From assembly GCF_000380335.1 (NCBI RefSeq), contig NC_021149.1:4454501-4518500 (forward strand): 64,000 bases of DNA, read 5' to 3'. Below the pieces are notes generated by a model that searched no databases, was not told where the DNA came from, and saw only the letters and a list, made by a program, of their open reading frames with translations. Made by a program: the position numbers and the translations under genes. Each line of letters begins with the position of its first letter. Positions within the stretch are counted from its first letter, which is position 1. The DNA comes from Azotobacter vinelandii CA (lineage in GTDB: Bacteria; Pseudomonadota; Gammaproteobacteria; Pseudomonadales; Pseudomonadaceae). This document shows positions 27,691 through 36,009 of the stretch, one piece after another.

Positions 27691-28845
27691 TTGAATCAAC
27701 CTCCGTTCAGAGGGAATGCATCGCTCGTTGTCAGGCCGGTGCAGGGCAAGGCCGATCTCGATGTCTTCATCGGCCTGCCGGGCAGGCTCCACCGCGACGA
27801 CCCGCACTGGGTGGAGCCCCTTCTCGTCGAACGCCGCGACCACCTGTCGGCGAAGAGCCCGGTCTTCGCCCACCTCGACTGGCAAGCCTGGATCGCCTGG
27901 TCGGGCAACGAGCCCGTCGGACGCATCAGCGCCCAGGTGGACCGGCTGCATCGCCAGGCGCACGGCCCGGACACGGGCCACTTCGGCATGCTGGAGGCGA
28001 TCGACGATCCCGCCGTCTTCGCCGCCCTGATGGCGGCGGCCGAGCAGTGGCTGCGGGAGCGGGGAGCGCTCTGGATAACCGGCCCGTTCAACCTGACCAT
28101 CAACGAGGAAAGCGGCCTGCTGGTCGAGGGTTTCGAGCGACCGCCGTCGATCATGATGGGCCATGGCCTGCCCTACTACGGCGCCCGGGTCGAGGCCTTG
28201 GGCTATCGTCCGGCCACGGACCTGCTGGCCTACTGGATGCGCACGGACGAGCTGCACTTCCCTCCCCCGCTGCGCCAGTTGATGGACCGCTGGCAGGACC
28301 GCGTGCGCATCCGGCCGCTGGACCGTCGCCGCTACGCGGAGGAGATCCAGTTGCTGCGCGACATCTTCAACGACGCCTGGGCGGAAAACTGGGGGTTCGT
28401 CCCCTTCACCGCGGAAGAGTTCGAGGCCATGGGCAACAACCTCAGGCTGCTGGTGCCGGAAGACCTGCTGTACATCGCCGAGGTCGACGGCGAGCCCGAC
28501 GCCTTCATCGTCGCCCTGCCCAACCTCAACGAGGCCATCGCCCCCCTGCAGGGACGCCTGCTGCCCTTCGGCTGGCTCCGCCTGCTCTGGTGGCTGAAGG
28601 TCCGCGGCCTGCGCACCGCCCGTGTCCCGCTGATGGGCGTGCGCCGGGCGCATCAGCGCAGCCGCCTGGGCTCGGCGCTGGCGCTGCGCCTGATCGAGGC
28701 GCTCAAGCCGCCCTTCGTCCAGCACGGGCTCGAGGCGCTGGAGATGTCATGGATTCTGGAAAGCAATCGCGGCATGCGAAACATCCTCGAACGCATCGGC
28801 GCCTATCCCTACAAGAGATATCGAGTCTATGAAAAGCGAATCTGA
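27691..28845 (+). CDS. bcerS: GNAT-fold N-acyltransferase, bacterial ceramide synthase-like
   Basis: 384-residue cytoplasmic protein with two GNAT-like halves; features include PGRLHRDDPHWVEPL, TGPFNLTINEESGLLVEGF, LLYIAEVDGEPDAFIVALPNLNE and EMSWILESNRGMRNILERIG. This matches my memory of bCerS from Caulobacter, which N-acylates the 3-ketosphingoid base. The start is a TTG at 27691 with AGGAG seven bases upstream; an ATG at 27607 has no ribosome site. It heads the rightward unit, facing the serine palmitoyltransferase operon. The last 17 bases overlap the next gene. Confidence 0.82.
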   Translation: MNQPPFRGNASLVVRPVQGKADLDVFIGLPGRLHRDDPHWVEPLLVERRDHLSAKSPVFAHLDWQAWIAWSGNEPVGRISAQVDRLHRQAHGPDTGHFGMLEAIDDPAVFAALMAAAEQWLRERGALWITGPFNLTINEESGLLVEGFERPPSIMMGHGLPYYGARVEALGYRPATDLLAYWMRTDELHFPPPLRQLMDRWQDRVRIRPLDRRRYAEEIQLLRDIFNDAWAENWGFVPFTAEEFEAMGNNLRLLVPEDLLYIAEVDGEPDAFIVALPNLNEAIAPLQGRLLPFGWLRLLWWLKVRGLRTARVPLMGVRRAHQRSRLGSALALRLIEALKPPFVQHGLEALEMSWILESNRGMRNILERIGAYPYKRYRVYEKRI

Positions 28846-29665
28846 GGCCGGACGCTGCGCCACGCTGGTGCTGGCGGCCGACCGCCATGCGGGCGACGTC
28901 GTGGCGAGCGCGACCGGTGTCGCCTGCAAGGCGCTGGCGCCGGTCGGCGGCATGCCGATGGTCCGGCGGGTCATCCGGAGCCTGCGCGCGAGCCGCCTGG
29001 TCGGCCGGATCGCCCTGGTCGGCCCGGCCCGCGACCTGCTGCGTCGGGATGCCGAACTCGAACGCGACCTGGGCGACGGCACGCTGGGCTGGCTGGAGAA
29101 CGCCGGCTCGCCGAGCGCCAGCGCGGCGCGCGCCCTGGAAGCGGTGCCCCCCGGGCAGCCGGTACTGCTGACCACAGCCGACCATGCCCTGTTGAGCCCG
29201 GCCATCGTCGATCACTTTCTCGAACGGGCATTGGCGGGCGATTGCGACTTCGTCGTCGGCGTGGCGCGCCTGGACACCGTCCAGGCGCGCTATCCCGACA
29301 CCCGGCGCACCGCCATCCGGCTGCGCGGCGGCCCGTACTGCGGCTGCAACCTGTTCGCCTTCGCCAGTCCGCGAGGCCGCGAACTGGCGGTCTTCTGGCG
29401 GCGGATCGAGCAGGAGCGCAAGCGTCCCTGGCGGGTGATCGCCGGCGCGCTGGGGCCGCTGGCCACCCTGCGCTACCTGCTCGGCCGCCTGACCCTGGAA
29501 CAGGCCCTGACGCGGCTGTCGCGCAAGCTGGACATGAAGATAGGCGCCGTCGTCCTGCCCTTCGCCGAAGCGGCCATCGACGTCGACTCCAGGGCGGATC
29601 TCGCCCTGGTCGAAAGGATCCTGGCGCAGCGGACCGCGGAAACCGAGAGGAGCGTTCAGCCCTGA
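28829..29665 (+). CDS. MobA-like nucleotidyltransferase
   Basis: 278 residues with an NTP_transf_3 fold: VLAADRH at the N-terminus (a degenerate nucleotide loop), CKALAPVGGMPMVRRVI, and TTADHALL where the metal-binding aspartate sits. Enzymes of this type activate phospho-alcohols or cofactors as CDP/GTP derivatives. It overlaps the ceramide synthase by 17 bases and so is in its operon; a role in making an activated head group is likely but unproven. The loop lacks the usual GxGxR, so catalysis may be altered. It converges with the next gene, the stops overlapping by ten bases. Confidence 0.7.
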   Translation: MKSESEAGRCATLVLAADRHAGDVVASATGVACKALAPVGGMPMVRRVIRSLRASRLVGRIALVGPARDLLRRDAELERDLGDGTLGWLENAGSPSASAARALEAVPPGQPVLLTTADHALLSPAIVDHFLERALAGDCDFVVGVARLDTVQARYPDTRRTAIRLRGGPYCGCNLFAFASPRGRELAVFWRRIEQERKRPWRVIAGALGPLATLRYLLGRLTLEQALTRLSRKLDMKIGAVVLPFAEAAIDVDSRADLALVERILAQRTAETERSVQP

Positions 29666-30438
29666 ATCACGCCCTTCGGTATGTCCCAGAGACGGGCCTT
29701 GGCCCGGACGGATTCCAGGTCCGCCGGGAAATCCAGCTCACCCCAGCTCAGCCCCTCGATGGACTGCACGAACACCTGGCCCGTGTCCTGCGCCAACTGG
29801 TCGATGATGCTCAGGTACCAGCGCTGCAGCGCCTCCGGACGACGCATCTGCTCCTCGAGTGTCCGGCGGAACAGCGCCGCGCCCTGGGCCTGGAAGTACA
29901 TCATGCCGATGGACTCGCCATCGATGTGCGCCAGCGGCAGCGTCTTGCCGACCCGCGTCAGCCGATCGCCGTCCAGGCAGACCTTCATGTCGTCGCCGTC
30001 GTAGCCGGCTTTCCGGTCGATGGCGAGGGTGATGGGCCGTGGCGGAGCCTCCAGCAGGCGCTCCAGGACCGCCAGCTCGAACAGGGTGTCGCCGTTCAGG
30101 AGGAGGAACTCGTCCTGCATGGCCTGCCGGGCCATCCAGCAACTGGCCAGATTGTCCGCCACCTCGAAGAAGGGGTTGTACAGCGTCGTGACGGCGCCGT
30201 CCGTCCCATAGCGCTCGCCCAGCACGCGCTCGACCTGGTCCGCGCCGTAGCCCACGACCACGGTGACCTGCCCCACGCCGGCGCTCAGCAACGCATCGAC
30301 CTGCCACTCGACGACGCTGCGCCCGGCGACATCGAGCAGGCACTTGGGGCTGTTTTCGGTGAAGGGAAGGAGCCGACGTCCCTGGCCGGCGCTCAACACG
30401 ACCGCCCGACGGAGCCCATTCCGCTTGAAAAGATTCAT
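29656..30438 (-). CDS. Sugar-phosphate/choline-phosphate-type nucleotidyltransferase (LicC-like)
   Basis: 260-residue NTP_transferase. The nucleotide loop is VVLSAGQGRRLLPFTENSPKCLL (about 13-35), LNGDTLFE carries the metal aspartate, and WGELDFPADL closes the domain. Close relatives are LicC phosphocholine and inositol-1-phosphate cytidylyltransferases, so it could make the CDP- or UDP-activated head group used by the CDP-alcohol transferase at 32.8 kb. It is on the minus strand between two rightward genes, with its own promoter region facing the LptF gene. Confidence 0.78.
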   Translation of the reverse strand: MNLFKRNGLRRAVVLSAGQGRRLLPFTENSPKCLLDVAGRSVVEWQVDALLSAGVGQVTVVVGYGADQVERVLGERYGTDGAVTTLYNPFFEVADNLASCWMARQAMQDEFLLLNGDTLFELAVLERLLEAPPRPITLAIDRKAGYDGDDMKVCLDGDRLTRVGKTLPLAHIDGESIGMMYFQAQGAALFRRTLEEQMRRPEALQRWYLSIIDQLAQDTGQVFVQSIEGLSWGELDFPADLESVRAKARLWDIPKGVIQG

Positions 30439-30584
30439 GCCATCTCCAGTAATCGTTTGAAAAACCGATCCATTCCTGCCGGGCGACGGGGTCGCGCCTC
30501 TCGAATGGAAGGGGGGTTTCAGGATAGCCTATCTTCCATGGCCGGGCGCATGAGACGACTGGCAAGGAGAAGGTTCGAGTATTC

Positions 30585-31658
30585 ATGCTTCTGATCGAGC
30601 GCTACGTCATTTCCGAGGCACGCCGGCCGCTGCTGGTCATGCTGGGGATCCTCACCTCCATTTTCGCGGCCTATTCCGCCGAGCGCTATCTGGGCGAGGC
30701 CGCCAACGGCACCCTGTCCCCCGAGGTGGTTTTCGACATCGTCGTATACAAGGTCATGATCGCCCTGGAGGTACTGGTGCCGGTGGCGCTGTACGTGTCG
30801 GTGGCCCTCGGTCTGGGTCGCCTGTATCACGACTCGGAAATAACCGCCGTGGCCGCCGCGGGCATGAGCCCGCTGCGGCTCTACGGAGCGGTGGCCATCC
30901 TGGCGCTGCCGATCGCCGTGGGCGTGACCGCCCTGTCCCTGTATGGGCGGCCCTGGGCCTACGCCAATGCCTATCAGCTCGAACAGGAATCCAAGACCGA
31001 ACTGGACATCGACCACCTGCTGGCGGAACGCTTCAACATCAACGCGGAAAACGGCCGGATGATCCTCGCCGAGCGCGTCGACCGCGCGACCGACAGCTTG
31101 CAGGACGTCCTGATCTTCGACGGCGGCGAGAGCCGGACCCGCCTGTACCGCTCCCAGGAAGCCCGGATCGCCGATCCCGACCCCGACGATCCGGTCGTGG
31201 AGATGACCAACGGCACCGCCTATTCGCTGCAGCACGACGGCACCCAGGACAAGCGGATCGAGTTCAAGCGGTTGAACATCCACCTCCAGCCGCTGGAGAC
31301 GAATATGGAATCCCGCCGCAAGGCCGCCTCCTGGCAAACGCTCGAGGCCTCCGCCGGGCTGCCCGAACAGGCCGAGCTGCAATGGCGCGAATCCCGCGGC
31401 GTCAGCACCTTCATCCTGGCCCTGCTGGCCATTCCGCTCAGTCGCACCGCGCCCCGCCGCGGCCGCTTCGCCACCCTGCTGCCGGTCACCGCCGTCTACG
31501 CTGTGATCTTCTACGCCGGCGACATCTGCAAGAGCCTGGTGGGGAACGGCTCGCTGCCCCTGACGCCCGGACTCTGGCTGGTGCCCCTGGCCATGGGACT
31601 GGTCCTGCTGGCCCTGATCGTCCGCGAGCGGGCCATCGTCCGGGTGAAGAGCCGATGA
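30585..31658 (+). CDS. LptF-like permease (YjgP/YjgQ family)
   Basis: 357-residue membrane protein: ERYVISEA start, three N-terminal helices, a periplasmic beta-jellyroll (about 130-260), then three C-terminal helices (FILALLAIPLSRTAPRRGRFATLLP). This is the LptF/LptG plan used by the LPS export ABC complex. AAGGAGAAGG precedes the start. In this lipid-biosynthesis context, and with a partner gene following, it is more likely a dedicated sphingolipid transporter than the essential LPS one, which is normally beside pepA. No LptB ATPase is encoded here. Confidence 0.85.
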   Translation: MLLIERYVISEARRPLLVMLGILTSIFAAYSAERYLGEAANGTLSPEVVFDIVVYKVMIALEVLVPVALYVSVALGLGRLYHDSEITAVAAAGMSPLRLYGAVAILALPIAVGVTALSLYGRPWAYANAYQLEQESKTELDIDHLLAERFNINAENGRMILAERVDRATDSLQDVLIFDGGESRTRLYRSQEARIADPDPDDPVVEMTNGTAYSLQHDGTQDKRIEFKRLNIHLQPLETNMESRRKAASWQTLEASAGLPEQAELQWRESRGVSTFILALLAIPLSRTAPRRGRFATLLPVTAVYAVIFYAGDICKSLVGNGSLPLTPGLWLVPLAMGLVLLALIVRERAIVRVKSR

Positions 31659-32725
31659 GGATTCTCGAACGCTACCTGCTGGGCAACCTCCTCCTCGGTT
31701 TCGCGGCCGCGGCGGCCCTGCTGCTGCCGCTGTTCAGCACCCTGGACCTGGTCGGCGAACTCGACGACATCGGCGACGCGGGCTATCGCCTGGGGCAGGC
31801 GCTCCAGGTCACGCTGATGACCCTGCCGCGTCGCGCCGTCGAGCTCGGCCCCTTCATCGCCCTGCTGGGCGGCATCGCCGCCCTCGGCCAGCTCTCCATG
31901 AGCCAGGAACTCAGCGTCCTGCGCACGGCGGGCGTCTCCGCCACCCGCATAGGCCTCACCGCCCTGCTGGCCGGCACGCTGCTGGCCGGAGGGCTCGGCG
32001 CGCTCGACGAGTTCGTCGCCTCGCCCCTGCAGCAGAAGGCCATAAAGTTGCGGGCGTACGCCAAGCCGGACAACGACAAGGACGACAGCATCTGGGCGCG
32101 CAAGGACGGTCAGGTCGTGCGCATCGGCAGCCTGGCCACCGGGCGCGTCCCCAACCACCTGGAAATCTTCCGCTTCGACGAAAGCAATCGCCTGCAGGAA
32201 TACATCCTCGCCGACCGCGCCGAGATCCAGCCCGGCGGGCTCTGGCAGCTCCACGACGTCCGCCTGAAGCGCTGGAGCGACGAGGGAGAAAGCGTCGAGC
32301 GGCTCGAACGGCTGGAATGGCGCGCCATCCTGCCCGACAGCCGCCTGGACGAAGTGACCCTGCCGCCCGCCAGCCTTTCGGCACGGCAACTGCGCGGCTA
32401 CGTGCACTTCCTGCAAAATACCGGGCAGCCGTCGATCCAGTTCGAGATCGCCCTCTGGCAGAAGCTGGGCGTGCCGATCCTGACCCTGGCGATGATCCTG
32501 TTCGCGCTCCCCTTCACCTTCGCGCCGGTGCGCTCCACAGGACTCGGCAGCCGGCTGGCGCTCGGCGCGGTCATGGGACTGCTGGTCTACATCGGCAACG
32601 AGAGCCTGGTCAGCCTGGGCCAACTGCTCAAGCTGAACGCCATGCTGGTCGGGCTGCTGCCGGCACTCGTCCTGCTCGGCATGGCCCTGGCCCTGGTGCG
32701 CCGCTTCGACCGGGGCAAACCCTGA
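31655..32725 (+). CDS. LptG-like permease (YjgP/YjgQ family)
   Basis: 356 residues with the same plan as the preceding gene: ERYLLGNLLLGF, three helices, jellyroll with WQLHDVRLKRW, and three C-terminal helices containing LGVPILTLAMILFALPFTFAP and RSTGLGSRLALGAVMGLLVYI. The ATG overlaps the preceding stop (ATGA), so the pair is coupled and likely a heterodimer. With LptB from elsewhere it could extract ceramide lipids from the inner membrane. Confidence 0.86.
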   Translation: MRILERYLLGNLLLGFAAAAALLLPLFSTLDLVGELDDIGDAGYRLGQALQVTLMTLPRRAVELGPFIALLGGIAALGQLSMSQELSVLRTAGVSATRIGLTALLAGTLLAGGLGALDEFVASPLQQKAIKLRAYAKPDNDKDDSIWARKDGQVVRIGSLATGRVPNHLEIFRFDESNRLQEYILADRAEIQPGGLWQLHDVRLKRWSDEGESVERLERLEWRAILPDSRLDEVTLPPASLSARQLRGYVHFLQNTGQPSIQFEIALWQKLGVPILTLAMILFALPFTFAPVRSTGLGSRLALGAVMGLLVYIGNESLVSLGQLLKLNAMLVGLLPALVLLGMALALVRRFDRGKP

Positions 32726-32799
32726 CGGCGATCGCCGTGCAGGCACCGAAAACTCCAAGCATGCTTCTATGAAGCCGACACTCCGTTCAAGGCAAAGAC

Positions 32800-33984
32800 A
32801 TGACGATATACGTCCATCTGGTGGGCAGTTGCAGCGTACATCTATGGGGATTGAGCTCCCGGGAAAGGCTCGAGCGAATGCTTCGCAAACACCCCAGGGC
32901 CCGTCTGTGCGGACCGGATGAAGCCCTGCCGCAGAGCGGAGACGTACTGCTCCTGCGCGAAGACTACCTGTACGACCCCCGGGTGCTGCGCGGTCTCCTG
33001 GATGCGCAGGAGGTCGCCCTGCAGGACCCGCGCGACGGAAGCATAGTCGCGGCGCGCCTAGCCGCCGAGAGCCTGGCCGGAACGCCGCGGCTCGACGGTC
33101 CGGCGCTCGACGGTCTGCGCCGGGTACGCCCGGATACGGTGGCCTCGGGCCTGCAGGCGCAACTGCGCAAGTTCGATCCGCCCTGGGTCACCCGCATCAT
33201 CGAGGGCGAGCGCGAGCACCTGGAAAAATCCCTGTTCAACGGCGCCTACAAGGGCGTCACCGACTTCATCACCCGCGGCGTCTGGCCGGTGCCGGCGCGC
33301 TGGGTCACCGCCTGGTGCGTGCGGCTGGGACTGAGCCCCAATCAGGTCACCGCCGCCAGCTATGTGCTGGCGATCCTCGCCGGCTACTGGTTCTGGCAGG
33401 GGCAGTACGGCGCGGGCCTGATCGCCGGCTGGATCATGACCTTCCTCGATACGGTGGACGGCAAGCTGGCGCGCGTCACGGTCACCTCGACCCGCTTCGG
33501 CAACATCTTCGACCATGCGCTGGACCTGGTGCATCCGCCGATCTGGTACGTCGCCTGGGGGATGGGGCTGGGAGCGGCCTGGGGCTTCGACACCCCCCTG
33601 GCCACGGTGCTGTGGATCATCTTCGCCGGCTATGTCGCCGGCCGCCTGTGCGAAGGCGCCTTCAAGTTCGCCGCGCCCTTCTCGCTGTTCCTCTGGCGTC
33701 CCTTCGACTCCCTCAACCGCCTGGTGACCGCCCGCCGCAACCCCAACCTGCTGATCCTCACCCTGGCCTGGGCGCTGGGCGCCGACGACGTCGGCCTGCT
33801 GCTGGTCGCACTCTGGACGGTGGTGTCCACCCTGGTGCTGGGCGCACGGGTGCTCTGGGCGCTGCTGCTGCGCTGGCGCGGCGCGGACCTGCAGCCCTGG
33901 CTGAGCCAGATCGACCTGCGCGCCGAGGGCCATCGCCCGATCGTCCGCCTGTTCGCGCCGCGCTCCGGACTGAGCGATGCCTGA
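32800..33984 (+). CDS. CDP-alcohol phosphatidyltransferase with N-terminal nucleotidyltransferase-like domain
   Basis: 394 residues. The complete CDP-OH-P motif is present: Asp217, Asp220, Gly221, Ala224, Arg225, Gly234, Asp238, Asp242 (within FLDTVDGKLARV and FGNIFDHALD), in a six-helix domain. The first ~130 residues resemble a reduced MobA-like domain (GDVLLLREDYLYDPRVLRGLL), recalling two-domain inositol-phosphate enzymes, though its catalytic loop is not obvious. It would join a CDP-activated lipid or polyol to its partner, creating a phosphodiester head group. The next gene overlaps it by eight bases. Confidence 0.87.
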   Translation: MTIYVHLVGSCSVHLWGLSSRERLERMLRKHPRARLCGPDEALPQSGDVLLLREDYLYDPRVLRGLLDAQEVALQDPRDGSIVAARLAAESLAGTPRLDGPALDGLRRVRPDTVASGLQAQLRKFDPPWVTRIIEGEREHLEKSLFNGAYKGVTDFITRGVWPVPARWVTAWCVRLGLSPNQVTAASYVLAILAGYWFWQGQYGAGLIAGWIMTFLDTVDGKLARVTVTSTRFGNIFDHALDLVHPPIWYVAWGMGLGAAWGFDTPLATVLWIIFAGYVAGRLCEGAFKFAAPFSLFLWRPFDSLNRLVTARRNPNLLILTLAWALGADDVGLLLVALWTVVSTLVLGARVLWALLLRWRGADLQPWLSQIDLRAEGHRPIVRLFAPRSGLSDA

Positions 33985-34945
33985 GGCCGGAGCCCGGCCG
34001 GCACGCATCGGCATACTCCTGAACCCCGACAGCGGCCGCGTCCGCCGGCGGCTGCCGGCGCTGCGCCGGATCGCCGCCGCGTTGCCCGCCGCCCTGCTGC
34101 AGGAGGTCTCCGGGCCCCGCGAAATCGAGCAGGCATTGCGGCTCTGGCAGGCCGGAGCGCAGGACCTGGTGGTGATCCTGGGCGGCGACGGCACCCTGCA
34201 GGCCACCCTGACAGCGCTGCTCAGGAAGTCGGCCGGCGACCTGCCCGCCCTGCTGGTGGTGCCGGCGGGAACGACCAACATGAGCGCGGGCGATCTCGGC
34301 GCCCGCCTGCGCCCCGAGGCCGCCCTGCACGCCCTGCACGCCTGGCTGCAGGGCACCGGACCGGCGCCGAGAACGGTGGAGCGGGCGGTGCTGCGGATCG
34401 ACGGCGAAACCGGCCGGGACTCGCAGTTCGGCATGTTCTTCGGTGCCGGCGCCATCCTCGGCGGCGTGCGCTACTTTCACCGGCATATCCGGCCGACCGG
34501 CGTGCGCGGCGCACTGGGGCCGGCGCTGGCCTTCGCCCGCATGCTGCTCTCGCTGCTCGGCAACCGGCCGCACCCGCTGCTGCCGGCGATGCGGGCCCGG
34601 CTGAGCACGGCGAGCGACGACTGGCACGACGACTGGCTGCTGGTGCTGGCCTCGACCCTGGACCGCTTGCTGGTCGGCTGCCGGCCCTATTGGGGCGAAG
34701 ACCGGGCCCCGGTGCATTTCACCGCGCTCGCCCATCGCCCGCGCCGTCTGCTCCGGGTGCTGCCAGCCCTGCTGTGCGGACGCGGCGCGAAGGTCGCCCG
34801 CGAACACGACGGCTATCTCAGCCGCAATCTCGATGCGCTCGAGCTGAGCGGTCCCGAAGACTTCCTGCTCGACGGCGAGCTGTTCGAGGCCCGGGAGTCC
34901 ATTCGCCTGTCCAGCACGCTCCCGCTGCGTTTCTCGACCTTTTGA
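33977..34945 (+). CDS. Diacylglycerol/ceramide kinase-like lipid kinase
   Basis: 322 residues. The DAGK catalytic motif GGDGTLQ is at 69-75, preceded by ILLNPDSGR and followed by VVPAGTTNMSA (the usual PxGTxN). The C-terminal beta domain ends FLLDGELFEAR, matching the substrate-side DGE motif. In Caulobacter a member of this family in the sphingolipid locus (CpgB) phosphorylates ceramide. By context this gene probably makes ceramide-1-phosphate, but diacylglycerol or sphingoid base are possible substrates. Confidence 0.84.
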   Translation: MPEAGARPARIGILLNPDSGRVRRRLPALRRIAAALPAALLQEVSGPREIEQALRLWQAGAQDLVVILGGDGTLQATLTALLRKSAGDLPALLVVPAGTTNMSAGDLGARLRPEAALHALHAWLQGTGPAPRTVERAVLRIDGETGRDSQFGMFFGAGAILGGVRYFHRHIRPTGVRGALGPALAFARMLLSLLGNRPHPLLPAMRARLSTASDDWHDDWLLVLASTLDRLLVGCRPYWGEDRAPVHFTALAHRPRRLLRVLPALLCGRGAKVAREHDGYLSRNLDALELSGPEDFLLDGELFEARESIRLSSTLPLRFSTF

Positions 34946-34954
34946 GGCCGGCCG

Positions 34955-35929
34955 ATGCCGATACCCGATACGCAACTCCTGCCCGCACCGCCGCCGGCCC
35001 TGCTCGCCGAGGTCGCCAGCCAGTGCGCCCTGCCGGTCGGCGAAGAACTGCAACCACTCGTCGCCGAAGTGCACACGCGCTTCGACGACGCCCTGGTGGC
35101 ACTGCTGTTCTACGGCTCCTGCCTCCGCGGCGGCGATCCGGGCGAAGGCCTGGTCGATCTCTACGCGATCGTCGACGACTATTCCCGCGCGCACCCCAGA
35201 GCGCTGCTGCGCCTGGCCAACGCCTGGCTGCCGCCCAATGTCCTGCTGCTGCGCACGCATGCGGCGGACGGCCGCATCCTGCAGGCGAAATGCGCGGTGC
35301 TGTCGCTGGATGATCTCGAACGGGGCACCGCTCTCTGGTTCCAGAGCTACCTGTGGGGGCGCTTCGCCCAGCCTGCGCGGCTGATCCATTGCCGGGACGC
35401 GCCAACCGAACGACGGGTGCAGGCGGCGCTGGCCCGCGCCGTTCTGACCCTGCTGGAGCGGACCCTGCCCTGCCTGGAGGCGCGCTTCGACAGCGAGACG
35501 CTCTGGCAGCGGGCGCTGACGCTGAGCTACAGCTGCGAACTGCGCCCGGAAGCCGCCGACCGTCCGGCCCTGCTGGTACGCCACGACCGCGAACATTACC
35601 GGCGCCTGACTGGAGCCGCCGCGCCGGCCCTGGCCGGCCTGGAAGCCGTCGCCGGCGAAACCGACCTGTATTGCAATCGCCTGTCCGCCGCCGCCTGCCG
35701 GCAGGGCCGCAGGCGCTGGCGACTGAGGCGCCTGCAGGGACGGCTGCTGAACGTGGTCCGCCTGGTGAAGGCCTCCTTCACCTTCGAGCAGGGCGTCGAC
35801 TACGTCGTCTGGAAGCTGCAGCGGCATCTCGGGCAACCCATCGAGGTCAGCCCCCGCCTGCGCCGCCATCCGCTGATCTTCGGCTGGCCGCTGCTCTGGC
35901 GGCTGCTGCGGGAACGGCGCCTGCGCTAG
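34955..35929 (+). CDS. Tam41-like phosphatidate cytidylyltransferase
   Basis: 324 residues. The nucleotidyltransferase signature FYGSCLRGG followed by VDLYAIVDD (about 52-75) is the GS...D pattern of Tam41/Mmp37. Further Tam41 marks, from memory, are AKCAVLSLDDL, LWFQSYLWGRFAQPARLI and LSYSCELRPE, corresponding to KYGVISLEDL, W.SLYLAGRLQKPV and SY.GD.R. Tam41 makes CDP-diacylglycerol from phosphatidate and CTP in mitochondria. Placed directly after a lipid kinase and a CDP-alcohol transferase, this enzyme could make CDP-ceramide. That substrate is inference. Confidence 0.72.
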   Translation: MPIPDTQLLPAPPPALLAEVASQCALPVGEELQPLVAEVHTRFDDALVALLFYGSCLRGGDPGEGLVDLYAIVDDYSRAHPRALLRLANAWLPPNVLLLRTHAADGRILQAKCAVLSLDDLERGTALWFQSYLWGRFAQPARLIHCRDAPTERRVQAALARAVLTLLERTLPCLEARFDSETLWQRALTLSYSCELRPEAADRPALLVRHDREHYRRLTGAAAPALAGLEAVAGETDLYCNRLSAAACRQGRRRWRLRRLQGRLLNVVRLVKASFTFEQGVDYVVWKLQRHLGQPIEVSPRLRRHPLIFGWPLLWRLLRERRLR

Positions 35930-36009
35930 CGCCGGGAACGCCGCCATACTTGCATAAACGCCTTACATATCGCCGACTCGGCTCATTCATTCCGGTAAGG
36001 AGGTACTAC

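Noticed and set aside
32725-32738. Perfect 14-base palindrome after the LptG-like gene
   Set aside because: No loop and no T-run; it is short enough to occur by chance in this base composition, so it is not called as a terminator or operator.
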